Below are positions 11,901-24,192 of a DNA stretch of 64,000 nt, piece by piece. The translations under genes were made by a program, and so were the position numbers. Source of the DNA: Hypericum androsaemum (taxonomy: Eukaryota; Streptophyta; Magnoliopsida; Malpighiales; Hypericaceae); the NCBI GenBank assembly GCA_963995505.1, contig OZ023192.1, positions 2,448,001 through 2,512,000 of the forward strand, in the 5' to 3' direction. Below the pieces are notes generated by a model that ran no database searches, was not told the origin of the DNA, and saw only the letters and a program-made list of their open reading frames with translations. How positions within the stretch are numbered: position 1 is the stretch's first letter; each line of letters begins with the position of its first letter.

Positions 11901-14070
11901 ACCTTGCCGGTGGAGATTTGTGAGAGAATTGAGAAGAAGCTCTTTGCCTTCTATTGGGGCAGTAAAGAGGGTCAGCAGAAGATGCACTGGAGGAGCTGAA
12001 TTCATATGTGTCGGTCTAAGGCAGATGGGGGCTTGGGTTTTAGGCAGCTTGTCAGCTCCAACAGGGCGATGTTAGCTAAGCAGGCCTGGCGGCTGCTTTG
12101 TTCTCCTAACTCTCTACCTGCAAGAGTCTTGAGAGTAATGTATTATCTTAGAGGTGATTTTCTCTTTGCAGGTACAGTTACACACCAAGCTACACATGGA
12201 GGAGTATATAAGAGGGAATGGACTTATTAGCTCTGAACCTGGAATGATGAATTGGAGATGGTACAAACGTCAAGATCTGGGATGACTACTGGTTGCCGGG
12301 CTCCGAGTTGGGACACCCACGCTACTCTCGGCCAGGTTTGGATGAGTACCACCATGTTTTTGAGTTTTTGGTTGAGGGGACTAGTGCTTGGGATTGAACT
12401 TTACTGGAGTGACTTTTCTCTATGGCGAAAGTACAATTGATTAAGGCGATACAGCTTATTACTAGACTATTGACTGATACTATTCGGTGGAGACATAACA
12501 AAGATGGCATTTATATGGTAAGATCAAGATATTTTATTGATTTACATGTATGGTGGGAGAACTCAGAGTTGGCGACTATTTCGAAGCATGATAGGGAGGT
12601 TTGGAGTCGAGCATGGAACCTTAAATGTCCCCCGCGTATTCGAACCTTTGTGTGGAGGCTGCTTGATGATAACCTCCCTCTTCGTACAAATATTTTGAAA
12701 AGGGGCATGGTGGTGGATGATGTATGCCCTCTATGCACGCGGACTGCAGAGTCAGGTTCTCACATTTTCTTTGAGTGCAGGTCGGCCAAGCTTCTTTGGA
12801 GGAAAGCAGGGATAGATCCGCATATTTTCAGAGGACTTTCTCTTGTCCAAGCATGTACGGAGTTTTTTGCGACTCTAAATAGCGAGGAAAGAGGTCGAAG
12901 AGTAGCTTGGTTGTGGGGCATTTGGAAGGTGCAAAACGAGGTAGTTTTCAGGAATACAGCTTTCGATGCTGCACTGGGAGTCCTGGAGTCAGTATGCAGG
13001 TTATGGACGGATTACGTTGTAGCTAACAGTTATTCCCCTACCAGTAGAATTAATTTGACAGTGTTATGGAGACCGCTGGAGGCATGATGGTTTAAAGTTA
13101 ATACGGATGCTGAAATTGGACCTTCAGGTGAAGCTCAAGTAGGTGCTTTAATTCGTGATGAGATGGGTAATTTTGTTGCAGGTTTGCTAGGAGGTATGAT
13201 AATCATGTCCATCCGACCTTCTTAGAAGCCCATGGCATGCTGGTGGGCATCAAGCTAGCCTTAGCTCTTGGACTCAGGTATGTTTACTTCGAATCCGATT
13301 GCTTATCCCTTGTTCAAGCTTTGAAAAGATAGGTACCAGATATAAGCAATTTGGCCTTGCGGGTTGAAGATTGTATTGAGGCGGCCAAGGGCTTGGAGGA
13401 CTGCTTGTTTGGCTTCATCAGGCGCGGTAGGAATAGAGCTGCACATATGCTTACGAAGCTCCAGATCATAGATGAGATGCAATTCCAATTCTTCTCCTTT
13501 CCTCCTCCGATTTTGGAAGATATCTTGGCAGAAGAGCGTGTTGCAGACACTGACTCGGATTGGATCCAAGGATGATTGTCGTCTTGGTTTTCGCACTCTT
13601 TGGTGTTGGGGCGGGTTGGTAGATTTTAGGTGCATGGGTGGGTGGGAATGGTTGTATCGGGGGCAACACATGTCACTTAGCTTTAGCACTGTTATTGCTA
13701 GAGCGGGTCTTTCTGTGGTGCGCTCTTTTCCTAGTCCAAGTTTATCCTGGTTAGGGCAGGTTTACCGGATAGGTTTTTACCGAGGCCGGCGGCTGCAACT
13801 TTATACTCTGTGCGAGGGGAGTGCCATGTGTTGAGGGATAGTTTTAGGAGGGTAGTGTTCTCGTGCTGTTGTACGATGAACGTCAGGATGGGTAGGTAGT
13901 ATAGGTTGATAGGGCCAGGCGCAGGGTGGTGGGCCTAGGTGGGTAGTGCTCCTTTCGTGCTGTTGTGCGGCTGGAGCTTAGGTTGTTCTTGATCGATGCT
14001 TTTGTTGGTTCTTCTGGATGTATCAACTGCTTTTCTTATCAATGAATGAAGTATTTTTACCCCTAAAAAA
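8939..14070 (+). mobile_element. L1-type LINE, 5.1 kb, no visible ORF1
   Basis: The element is flanked by an imperfect target duplication of roughly 22-26 bp (8911-8936, reading AATAACAAACTTGCTAGTTG onward; 14071-14092, reading AATAAACTCGCTAGTT onward). It ends in a short A-rich tail at about 14064-14074. A 530-bp leader precedes an ORF2-like coding region at 9474. There is no gag-like ORF1, so either it was deleted or this lineage lacks it. It is inserted in copy A of the duplicated unit. Confidence 0.85.
9474..13575 (+). pseudogene. LINE ORF2 relic: endonuclease, reverse transcriptase, zf-RVT, RNase H
   Basis: An ATG at 9474 is followed almost at once by a stop, and the rest is broken across frames. 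Recognisable pieces in order: an endonuclease/exonuclease/phosphatase domain (about 9510-10160; GGDFNEI, RSDHSPL), a linker with WLREGDRNTKFFHHKA (10520), reverse transcriptase (10750-11770; KFRPISLCNV, ENQGAFVPG, FADDSLLFAR), the plant zf-RVT region (12590-12800; LPLRTNILKRG, CPLC, HIFFEC), and an RNase H domain (13090-13450; FKVNTDAEIGPSG, YFESDCLSLVQAL). The element would have nicked target DNA and reverse-transcribed its RNA in the nucleus. Many stops and frameshifts show it is inactive. Confidence 0.9.
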
Positions 14071-14092
14071 AATAAACTCGCTAGTTAATTTT

Positions 14093-14312
14093 AGTATTTG
14101 TGGATACCAAAAAATAAAATAAAACACATAATGGTCCCTTCCCATGCTTGCCAATATAGTTAGTGTATTGCAATCGAACCGCCGTGTATTGAAGTTAGTA
14201 GCTTGGAGTTGTTGAAAACTCTATGCATTACAATGCAATGCTATGGAAATTTTAGTTTTCTTCCCATACTTGCCAATACAAATGCCCTCGCTTGTCAATT
14301 TTTTCGACTATG
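14093..14312 (+). pseudogene. UNC-50 intron-1 fragment of copy A
   Basis: Non-coding sequence matches the intron 1 region of the intact gene around 38935-39030, including the shared run CATTACAATGCAATGCTATG. Exon 1 and its flank have been deleted. The first Copia element interrupts it at 14312, and it continues at 19579. Confidence 0.75.
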
Positions 14313-14712
14313 TGTTGGAAGATTTACATGCCTCTAGTGGAATTTGGTTGAAGAACTTCAAGGTCTGCAATATTGCAGACCTGCTACTGCTCTGCTGCAG
14401 AATTCTGCTGCACACCTTCATCCTCATGGTGTATAGGATTCTGCAGGTTGCTCTCTGTGTAATGCGAACTTTCTCATAGTGCAGGCTTCCATCTGTCACC
14501 TATCATCATGTATTTAATGCCCTACAACAATCTGTGATTAGAAATATATTTACTTCCAGTAAACTGTTAGAATTCTGCTAGTTGTACTAGCCGTTAGTCA
14601 TAGTTAGAGTTCCCATGTTCATTTATTTTTGGCTGCTACCATCTATGTATATAAGTGTGCCTGGCTGAAGCCTTAATAAGATGAATCATTCTCTCCATCT
14701 ACTTTTCTAACA
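14313..14712 (+). repeat. 5' LTR of Copia 1
   Basis: It is 400 bp, starts TGTTGG and ends TAACA. A TATATAA box lies at 14648-14654. Compared with the 3' LTR it holds about 12 extra bases near 14625. Confidence 0.95.
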
Positions 14713-14743
14713 TGGTATCAGAGCAACTCTGATCTCTGGATTC

Positions 14744-17700
14744 ATGGAAAACTCTCAAAATCAAAACCTGCCTCAGACAAGCTCTGTAGGCCCAAGAAAA
14801 ATCATTACAACGGACAATGACTGCAACATTAACCTGAAGTTAACTCCAGTACCCTTGAATGGCCTGAACTACTTGTCTTGGGCTCGAGCAGCCTCTTATT
14901 CTTTGAATATTAAAGGCATGCTGGGATACATAAATGGGAGACTTCCTCCACCTGATCCAGCAAGCAATGAGTTTGAAATCTGGCAAGCTAATGATCAACT
15001 TGTAAGTAGTTGGATCCATAACTCTCTTGATTCAAAAGTCTATGAATTGTTCTCTTTTTCAAATAGTTCTAAAGATCTCTGGGATTCTATAAAAGAGATG
15101 TATAGCCAGCAAAATAATGCATACAGAGTCTTTGAGCTTAAGAAAAAATTATCTGAAGTTAGACAAGGAGAGAAAACAATTACTGAGTATCTCGGATTAC
15201 TAAAGGGAATTTGGGATGAATTGGCTATCTATAGACCACCGACTACGGACGCCATTGTGCTGCAAAAACAAGCTGAACATGACAAGGTATTTCAGCTACT
15301 TTCTGGCCTGAGACCAGAATTTGAGACTATTCAAAGCCAAGTTTTAATGAGCAATGAACTTCCATTTCTTGCTAGCATTTGTTCAAAATTGCAGCAAGAG
15401 GAAACACGAAGAAAGGTTGTCTCCTCTGGAAAAGAAAAGGATCATTCTAAGGGGGAGAATAGTGCATTCTTCTCTGGTCCAAAAAGCTCTTATGGTAACA
15501 AAAATTCGAACAGAGGAAGAGGTAACTTTAAGAATATGGGTAATAGAAACCAAGTTACATGTGAACATTGTAAGAAAGCAGGACATACTAAAGACAAATG
15601 TTGGTTTCTACACCCACATTTGAGACCTCACAAGGACAACAGCATCGGCAGTCTTCAACCCAATGCTGCAAATGCTGCCACCAGCTCCTTGACCAACAAG
15701 AATATCTTTCAAGGTAATGCTATGGAGCAATTAGCTCAACAACTACTACAACATATCAGCAAAGGTCTTGGAGGATCTTCCAAATCAGAGGGGATAAACA
15801 ATGATGAAGGAAAGCCTGCAAATTCTGCTTCACAAGCTTTTTCAGGTATCATCAATTCTTTCAAAGCTGCTAAATCTAATTCTGTTTTCTCTTGGATAAT
15901 TGACTCCGGTGCAAATGATCACATGATTAACAATCAATCTGTGCTACATAATTATCAAGAAAATAACATGTGTGATACTGTAGCTATAGCTAACGGAGAT
16001 TGCATACCCATTAAGGGAAAAGGCAGGGTTAGTTTTCTTGGTTATAATGTAGAAACCTTGTTTGTGCCAAACTTCACTGCAAATCTACTCTCAGTTAGTA
16101 AAATCACAGCACAATTAAATTGCAAGGTAATCTTTGAACCTAATAATGTGATATTTCAGGATATGATTACACAGAAAATGATTGGTAGAGGACGATTGAA
16201 GAATGGATTATATGTCATAGAAGAAGTACCTGCTGCCATGAACTGCAGAATCAATTCGAATAATGAAAGTGTCTTGTGGCACAATAGATTAGGTCACCCT
16301 TCAGATCATGTGCTTGCTGTTGCTAAACCAGGTTGTAATAGGCAATCTGAATTTTGTGAAAGTTGTATCTATGCTAAGCAATGTAGAATTCCCTTTCAAT
16401 CATCTCAGACGGAATATGAAAACTGTTTTGATCTTATTCACTCTGACTTGTGGACCTCTCCTTGCTACTCTTATGATGGCTTCAAATATTTTGTTACTTT
16501 TATTGATCATACATCAAAGGCAACATGGTTATATCTTTTGAAATCTAAAAGTGATGTGTTTGGAGCATTTAAAGAGTTTCAAAGGCTGGTTCTCACACAC
16601 TTTAACTCAAGAATTAAGTTTGTTAGAACGGATAACGGGTCAGAATATTTAAGAGAATTCACTCAGCATCTAAAAGATCAAGGGATTGTTCATCAAACCT
16701 CTTGCACATACACACCTCAGCAAAACGGGGTAGCGGAAAGAAAAAATAGACATATTCTTGAAGTAGCTCATGCTATGAGATTCCAAATGAATGTCCCTAA
16801 GAGTTTTTGGTCTGATGCTGTGTTAACTGCATGCTTCCTAATAAATCGAACACCCTGTAAAAGCCACAAATTTAAATCACCATTTGAAATTCTTCGAAAG
16901 AGGAGTATTGATCTTGATTTTCTTAAAATCTTTGGATGTACTTGCTATGTTCACATCCCTGCTCAAAAACGAGATAAGCACGATCACAGATCTATCAAAT
17001 GCTTGTTCCTTGGTTATTCTAATGTGTGTAAGGGATACAAATGCTATGACCCCATATCAAAGAGAAAATACATTTCTAGAGATGTAAAATTTCTTGAGCA
17101 CTTACCATACTACACTAACAAGCTGGTTAAGTTGTCAAGTGATAGTAGACAGGGGGAGACTCCTCGAATCGGTGCAATTAACAATGAAGCTGGAGGGAAA
17201 GTTCAAGATGATCAAGCCAAAAGCAGTCACTCACTACCGCGGGAAAATAATGCAAAAGACCCTAGTCTGCAAATTCATCAGATTGCAGATACTTCCAGTC
17301 CAACTCAGGGGATTCAACCCAATCTTCTGCCTTCAAATCTTCAAGAAAGCCCCATCTATGATGAATCAAACAATTCTAACTCTCATATCTCTGAAAATTC
17401 TGTGAGTGCAGGTGACATTCCTGAGCAATCAACTCTTCCAAGCCAGCTGGAAGAGATCATAAATCAGACAGATGAAGGAGAAGTTAGCAGAGAACTCAGG
17501 AGATCCAGGAGAGTTACAAAGCCTCCTGTCAGGTTTAAAGACTTCAAAACCTTCAAAGCAAATGCATATCCAATAGAGAAGTACATTGCATATCATGCTG
17601 TTTCAGCCAAATTTAAAAGTTTCCTTAGTGTGCTTGATTCTAATGAGGAACCTGCAAGTTACGAAAAGGCTAAAACAAAAGAAATCTGGATTAAGGCGAT

Positions 17701-19183
17701 GAAAGAAGAGCTAAATGCACTAAATAAGAACAAAACCTGGGAAATCGTTGATCTACATGATGGAAAGAACTCTGTAGGTTGTAAGTGGATATACAAGAAC
17801 AAGTACAAGAGTGATGGAACCTTAGAAAGACACAAAGCGAGGCTTGTCGCTAACGGATTCACTCAAATATACGGGATAGACTACAATGAAACTTTTGCCC
17901 CCGTAGCTAAGATGAATACAATCAGAATTCTTTTATCCATTTCTGTAAACAATGAGTGGCCAATTTTTCAGATGGATGTAAAGAACGCGTTCTTACAAGG
18001 AGAGCTTGAGGAGGAGATTTTTATGGATCTGCCTCTGGGACATCCGCTAGAGAACACAGGTAAGGTTTGCAGGTTGAGAAAGGCCATATATGGCCTGAAA
18101 CAATCTCCACGTGCTTGGTATCAAAAGTTAAGTAAAGAATTAATGAATTTGGGTTTCAAAAGATGTTTAAAAGATTACTCAATATTTGTGAAAGATCACT
18201 GCAATAAGAAGACCATTGTTTTAATTTACGTTGATGATATCCTCATCACGGGAAGTGATCAATCTGAAATTAACAAGCTTAAGTTGTCTCTTAGAGATAG
18301 GTTTGACATCAAGGATCTTGGAAAAATAAAATACTTTTTAGGAATTGAAGTTGCACATTCAGAAAAAGGCTTGTTCTTGTGTCAAAGAAAGTATACTCTT
18401 GATCTTCTAAAAGATGCAAAAAAGTTGGACTGTAAACCTTCATCTCCACCTATTGAACATGGCACCAAGTTCTCACTTGATGAAGGTGATCCAGAACCTG
18501 AGGTAAGTTCGTTCCAACGTCTTGTAGGTAAGTTAATCTACTTAACTATGACTCGTCCTGATATTACATATGCTGTGAGCTTGATTAGCCAGGCTATGCA
18601 TTCCCCTCGCTCTAGTCATGTGAAAATGGCTGACAAGATCCTAAAATATCTCAAGTCAAGTCCAGGTAAGGGATTATGGTTAAAAAACAATGGAAACTTA
18701 GACATCCATGGTTTTTCTGATGCAGATTAGGGTGGCAGTGTCAATGATAAGCGCTCCACTTCAGGCTACTGCACATTTGTTGGTGGCAATCTGGTTACCT
18801 GGCGAAGCAAGAAACAAAATGTTGTGTCCCTCTCGCCTGCTGAAGCTGAGTATCGTGCCATGAGGCACGGTACCAGCGAACTAATTTGGGTTAAACAACT
18901 GATTTCAGAATTGGGTTTTGCTGTCAACTCACCAATGAAGCTGTATTGTGATAATCAAGCCGCGATACATATTGCTACCAATCCGGTGTTCCACGAGAGA
19001 ACCAAGCACATCGAAATTGACTGCCACTATGTATGAGAAAAGGTCATGAGCAATGAGATTATAACTCCCTACATCTGCAGTGAACGACAACTTGCAGATA
19101 TTTTTACCAAGTCACTCCGTCCCAATCAATTCCTGTACATAATCGGCAAGCTGGGAATGTTTAATCTCCATTCCCCAGCTTGA
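14744..19183 (+). pseudogene. Copia 1 gag-pol with two nonsense codons
   Basis: One frame of 1,480 codons runs from ATG 14744 to a terminal stop at 19181, interrupted only by TAG at 18728 and TGA at 19034. Domains in order: gag of the UBN2 type (residues about 30-230), zinc knuckle CEHCKKAGHTKDKC (about 272), aspartic protease WIIDSGANDH (about 383), GAG-pre-integrase LWHNRLGHPS, integrase core with HSDLW, RTDNGSEY and a downstream Glu in [10 protein letters not shown], reverse transcriptase with YVDDILI (about 1162), and RNase H with CDNQAA. Both premature stops fall in the RNase H part and both look like single transitions. There are no frameshifts. Confidence 0.93.
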
Positions 19184-19190
19184 GGGGGAG

Positions 19191-19578
19191 TGTTGGAAGA
19201 TTTACATGCCTCTAGTGGAATTTGGTTGAAGAACTTCAAGGTCTGCAATATTGCAGACCTGCTACTGCTCTGCTGCAGAATTCTGCTGCACACCTTCATC
19301 CTCGTGGTGTATAGGATTCTGCAGGTTGCTCTCTGTGCAATGCGGACTTTCTCATAGTGCAGGCTTCCATCTGTCACCTATCATCATGTATTTAATGCCC
19401 TACAACAATCTGTGATTAGAAATATATTTACTTCCAGTAAACTGTTAGAATTCTGCTAGTTGTACTAGCCGTTAGTCATAGTTAGAGTTCCCAGGTTCAT
19501 TCTGCCATCTATGTATATAAGTGTGCTTGGCTGAAGCCTTAATAAGATGAATCATTCTCTCCATCTACTTTTCTAACA
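19191..19578 (+). repeat. 3' LTR of Copia 1
   Basis: It is 388 bp, starts TGTTGG, ends TAACA and is nearly identical to 14313-14712. Confidence 0.95.
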
Positions 19579-19771
19579 CTATGCCACTGCCAATGAACCA
19601 CGATTATGGTTGCACCTAGGAAAGTCTCTTGTCTGTGCCTCCTTTAGTTTTTTTTTTCATGTGTGTGTTGATATCAATCTTTCACCTTCTTGTTTAATTG
19701 CAGTGGCAAACTAATGGTTATCGAATACACTTTCTGGCAAATGCTCCACCTTTGCACCTCGCCTAAAACAC
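19579..19771 (+). pseudogene. UNC-50 exon 2 relic, copy A
   Basis: The segment matches 39080-39196 of the intact gene: the end of intron 1, the acceptor TTGCAG and exon 2 (19704-19771). Two changes near 19710 shift the frame of the sequence that encodes the WQQMDIEYTFWQ start of exon 2 in the intact gene. Homology stops soon after the exon. No later exons exist in this copy. Confidence 0.8.
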
Positions 19772-19861
19772 TTAGAAACAAAGTAACTAAGGAAAAAATC
19801 TCATTATCTAAGAATTTGGAATATTTTATGCATATTACACAAAGAATAAGATGCATTCAGC

Positions 19862-20495
19862 CCAGATTTTTCGATTTTTAGCACTTTTTAATTTATTTTT
19901 TTGTAAAATTTATTATATCAATACAAAAATTATGAGAAGAAAACCCTTCTAGAAGAGAACATTCTAGGGGAACATTTTAGTGAGAATATATAAAATAAAA
20001 AAACTTATCCTATTTAATGATAGGCAATGTATAACACGTAACTAAAATTCAAATTTTCATTAATTATATACAGTGGACCGAGATTTCAAAGATATAATCA
20101 TATATCACATGATAAATGAGTAAATATAAGACCAAAATTGTAAGTCATTAAATTGTTTCCATTATCTCGAAGAAACTTGTTGGACTATATTTAGAAAGAA
20201 CCATCCTAGACTTAAGGTGAGAGTGATAACTTCACCTACCGATTTTAAATTAAAATAAATACCAACAAATACTTAGATTCAGTGACAAATGAATTTTTTA
20301 GTTTAACTATGTTTTGAGTTCGAGTTATTAAAAATGAAGTAGTATTTTACATTTGTTAGGAGAACTTTACCCTTTTTCAAAGATTATACTGAGCTCAAAT
20401 TTGAATTAGTCAGATTACAAAATTATAACCAACTTAAGAAAAAAATAACAAATACTTTGACCAATTAGTGATGGTATTGTTCTAATTTAATTAGA
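19862..20495 (-). repeat. Inverted block of the duplicated unit (start of copy B)
   Basis: This stretch is the reverse complement of about 3432-4070 in copy A, for example GAGAAGAAAACCCTTCTAGAAG against CTTCTAGAAGGGTTTTCTTCTC in sense. The orientation returns to direct at about 20497. No gene is present. Confidence 0.8.
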
Positions 20496-20758
20496 TAAGT
20501 TGCTGGGTATATAATTGTGTTAAATATTTGTTGACAAAATTATGTCACCTTTTAAATGTCTCAAACTTAGGTTAGTTGTTCTACTGGTTATTCGAATAAT
20601 AGGTGGTAAAAAATTGAAGAAAAATGAAAAGTAATGCAATACAAGAAAAGAAAAAATACAATGTCATTAATGGCAAATAAGGTAGGTAAGACAGAATGGC
20701 AACTGGGAACACCCGTAACCCTAATCCACTTCCACCACTACAAAAAATCCTCTAACAA

Positions 20759-20765
20759 TATAAAA
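20759..20765 (+). promoter_or_regulatory. TATA box upstream of MYB fragment B
   Basis: TATAAAA lies 80 bases before the ATG at 20839, matching the arrangement in copies A and C. Confidence 0.6.
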
Positions 20766-20838
20766 CCCACCTCGTTCTCTACTTTTTGTTCACACCAATA
20801 TTCACTTTTCTTCCTCTCTAGAAAACACAATAAGGGAT

Positions 20839-21433
20839 ATGGCGCAGCAACAACGACCATCCTCGGCCACAGTGGAGTGGGTTCGGGGACCCAAGAGCCC
20901 GAGGAGAATCTCAGGTACATGTTCCAGATTATGGGGGCCGCAATTTGTCGAACAGAGCCTTCATCCGGGATGTCCCGTCGCCTCCGCTGGTGCAATTTGT
21001 TATCAGTGGTAGTGCACCGACCGTTCACCCGCAAGAGGATGCAATCATCATCAACGCCCTAAGCTATATGGAAATTGGTGGTCCACCATCGCTAACCTCC
21101 TTGTGGGATAGCGATAATTGCCTACTTATTTCTATATAGCTCGTGGGTGTTGACGATAATTGCATCCTCTTGCGGGGTGAATGGTCGGTGCACCACTGCT
21201 GGTGAAAACTGATTGCACCAGCGGAGACGGCGGGACTTCCTAGATGACAAGACCATGTTTGACCAATTGTGGGCCCCCACAATCTGGAAAGGACCGATAA
21301 TGCTGTGAAAAATCGTCGGAAAGCAACCCTGAAGAGGAAGCTCTTACGCCACGTCGGCTTGGGACGTCACTGTATCATTTCACAAGAAAATGCCTCCATG
21401 GCAGCGCCACAACTAAATAAGAAGTTGATTTAG
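20839..21433 (+). pseudogene. R2R3-MYB relic with internal palindrome, copy B
   Basis: ATG 20839 opens MAQQQRPSSATVEWVRGP and then loses frame within the first MYB repeat. Beyond it lie the inverted duplication (20924-21287) and a sense remnant of the last helix with GRTDNAVKN-like coding sequence (about 21291) followed by TLKRKLLRHVGLG, with a stop at 21431. The layout is the same as in copy A, so the inverted duplication predates the duplication of the unit. It cannot encode a MYB protein. Confidence 0.8.
20924..21287. repeat. Palindromic inverted duplication of MYB sequence, copy B
   Basis: CCAGATTATGGGGGCC at 20924 pairs with GGGCCCCCACAATCTGG ending at 21287. The symmetry centre is at about 21105-21106 with no spacer. 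The arms are about 182 bp, longer than those still recognisable in copy A. Left arm sense, right arm antisense. Confidence 0.9.
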
Positions 21434-24192
21434 AAAAATGATATGGCTCGCACATGAATTTTCAATTTCAATTAGTATTTGTTTCGTTAATTAATTGAAT
21501 CAATTTTTCCTTTGTAAGTTGCAAATTGGGTCATGAAAACCAGGCTAGTGTGTCTCCTTTGTAATAACGGACCGAATGGAAAATGTGTTGCATATCATCA
21601 TAGAAACACCAATTCACTATAAAATTTTACATCTTCTTCTTTGAAGAGAATGTGATGTTTTTACTATAGAAAATGTTGATATTGTATCTGATTAGCAAGA
21701 CCAAATGTTCTAATTACCTTTTCCTAAATCTGATATAGATATCAATATTTTTAAATGTTCGGAATGAGTTTCTGTTGTGAATGATAATAAAGCATTAATG
21801 ATGATGATCATCCTCCTTGATCATTAGCAGGGGTGCTCTTGGTTTGTGCACTCCTGGAACTAACATTGGGAACCTGCAATACGAGCCCTCGGAACCTGCT
21901 TCTCTTGTGTAACGGTTAATAACCATTAGATCGCGTTCCATGTTCCCGCTTCTGCCCTCTTTCCTCTCTCTTTGTCATCAACGGCTAGTGCTCTGTTTTT
22001 CATATGTAACAACTAGATTAGTTATGTACATGAGCTGTAATCTAGCACTAATTATTCTACTTAACTTGTATATAAACACTTATGTAAAGCTCCGTTTACA
22101 AGTTAAGAAAATAAATTATTTCATTCCCAAATCTACAGCTTCAGTTTTCACACTCAAATGTAAAAACAATATTGTTTTTTGGGTAAATTACCCTCAGGTC
22201 CCGGTGTTATGGTTTTATCATTCGCAGGTCCCTGTGTTATGAAAATAGTGTGTGAGGTCCCTATTTTTTAGAGGAATGTTGGTCTCGGGTCCCTGGCTGA
22301 CGTCAGCACTCATTTTTTCATTTTTTTAATCATGGAAATGACTAAAATACCCTTGAGGATGATGTATTTTTTTATTTTTCCAAGGGTATTTTGGTCATTT
22401 TTATGAAAAATGAGTGCTGACGTCAGCCAGGGACCCGAGACCAATATTTCTCTAAAAAGCAGGGACCGCACACACTATTTCCATAACACAGGGACCTACG
22501 AATGATAAAATTATAACACAGAGATCTGAGAGTAATTTGCCTTATTTTTTTCTCATTTTTGACTTTTTTAAATTTTTAGTGATTTACCATGTGAGATAAT
22601 TGAAGAGTTATGTCCTACTCAAAAGTAAAAGTTGTTTTGATTCTTTTATAATTAAACTACAATTTTTTTTGCTTAAACATCATTGTTATCCATTGAATAG
22701 TCTGAAATTTGATTTTTTCACACTTTTTACTGTTAAAAGTAAAAAAAAACACTTTCCCACTCAAACATTGAAAAATATTTTCTGGTGTTTTTGTGTATTC
22801 CACAATACACCCCAATTTTCTAGATTTGTTATTCCAACTTCAGTTTAGGTGCAAATAATTTTAGTTATGAAATTTTATTACTCAAAATTGACATTTAAAC
22901 GTCAAAATAGGTAGTTTATTTTGGTCTTGGGAAAAATAGTTAAATTTGACATTAAATGTCGAATGTTAGAAGTATGGTCTTCAAAAGTCCAAATAATTGA
23001 CATTTGGTTTTTAACGTCAATTTTTTGACATCTATGGACAAATATAATTCAACATTTTGTATACTTTCGTATCTTCAACAAAATGATATTGTTCAATGTA
23101 TGTCCTGTCTAGACACCACATAACAAATGGATGTACCGAATAGAAACACTTAGATATATCATAAAAAATACAAGTCTCACATTGCAACACTAAGCCTTTG
23201 ATGCAATATGTAAATAAAAAATTTCTCACTTAGTGAAAAGAAAAATGTGACACGTAACCGCGGTTCTAAAAGAAAATTCAAAATCTTTTGGTCCGAAATT
23301 TAGAAATATAATCATATAGTGTTTGATAATTGCCTAAATTGGACCGCTTTTTTCCATACACTTGAAAAAAAGTATTTTGAACCAAAACTTAAATAGGGCA
23401 ACCCCGAAGCCAAGGCAAGTGTTCTTTTGTGAATTCACGGTAAGTGTAATAATTTCACCTACCGCACTTTAATTACAAAAACAAGCAAGTTCAAGCCAAT
23501 CTTATAGAAACATTTTTTCCTATTTTAGAAGAACAATGCAAATACAAATCCATATAGCTATAGTTTTTTTTTCGGAATCTTTATAATACATACTTATCTG
23601 GTATTTGTATAGAATTTTTTTCGGAATGTGCAGACTAATTTAGGTTTGACACAGATGAGACCTTTAAAAGGTAACAAAATTCTCTCAATAATTATCTAAC
23701 ACTAGTGCATTTTAAATAGCTTAAACTCGAGACATCTTGAGTTAACTAGAACAACATATTCGCCGGTTAATCTAAGTCCTTGTGGATACCAAAAAATAAA
23801 ATAAAACACATTATGGTCCCTTTTATGGGAAATAGCGATTACTCCTGACTTCCGTTCAATAAAAAAGTCGTTCTAATTTAATTAATTGTCAAAAAATAAA
23901 TTTTCATTTTAAAAAAATTTATCCAGCTCAAAGTCCAAACTGTCGGGGCCATTTACAAGCAGGCCCAACAATGAATGAAATCTAAACAAGCGGAAACCAA
24001 TCGGCCCATTTCGTGAAGTCCCACCTGAGAGTTTCTACTTTACTACTACTCTGAGATCGCCAGATCAGGCGGAGGATTTCCATTCTCCAGGAAACCGAGC
24101 AAGAAATTAAGAACCTTCGGCGCTATCCCGCGAACGGCGTCGTTTTGAAGAATTACAGCAAAAAAAAGGAGAGAAATTAAGAGAAGGAAAAG
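21434..24192. other. Spacer of copy B
   Basis: Apart from the MULE MITE at 22181-22541 there is no gene. It is collinear with copies A and C. The last 200 bases (about 23,980-24,192) are conserved upstream of UNC-50 exon 1 in copy C (38,220-38,475) and probably represent its promoter and 5' UTR. Confidence 0.6.
22181..22541. mobile_element. MULE MITE, 361 bp, almost all TIR
   Basis: The ends GGGTAAATTAC and GTAATTTGCC are inverted over about 175 bp per arm, leaving only a short loop at about 22345-22375. The flanks TTGTTTTTT (22172-22180) and TTATTTTTT (22542-22550) make a 9-bp duplication with one mismatch. Copies A and C are empty sites. Both arms contain GGTCCCTGGCTGACGTCAGC, also seen in the Pack-MULE at 50876. 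Confidence 0.88.

Larger units (their letters stand above)
14313..19578 (+). mobile_element. Copia LTR retrotransposon 1, nearly intact, young
   Basis: Two LTRs flank one gag-pol region. A perfect 5-bp target duplication, CTATG, lies at 14308-14312 and 19579-19583. The primer-binding site TGGTATCAGAGC (14713-14724), the standard initiator tRNA-Met type, follows the 5' LTR directly. A polypurine tract (TGAGGGGGAG, 19181-19190) precedes the 3' LTR. I count about five substitutions plus one 12-bp indel between the LTRs, so insertion was fairly recent. It sits inside the UNC-50 fragment of copy A. Confidence 0.95.

Noticed and set aside
13303..13689. 128-codon minus-strand frame
   Set aside because: It is antisense to the LINE RNase H region.
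14713..14724. tRNA-Met-like sequence TGGTATCAGAGC
   Set aside because: It is the retrotransposon primer-binding site, not a tRNA gene. No tRNA or rRNA gene was seen in the window.
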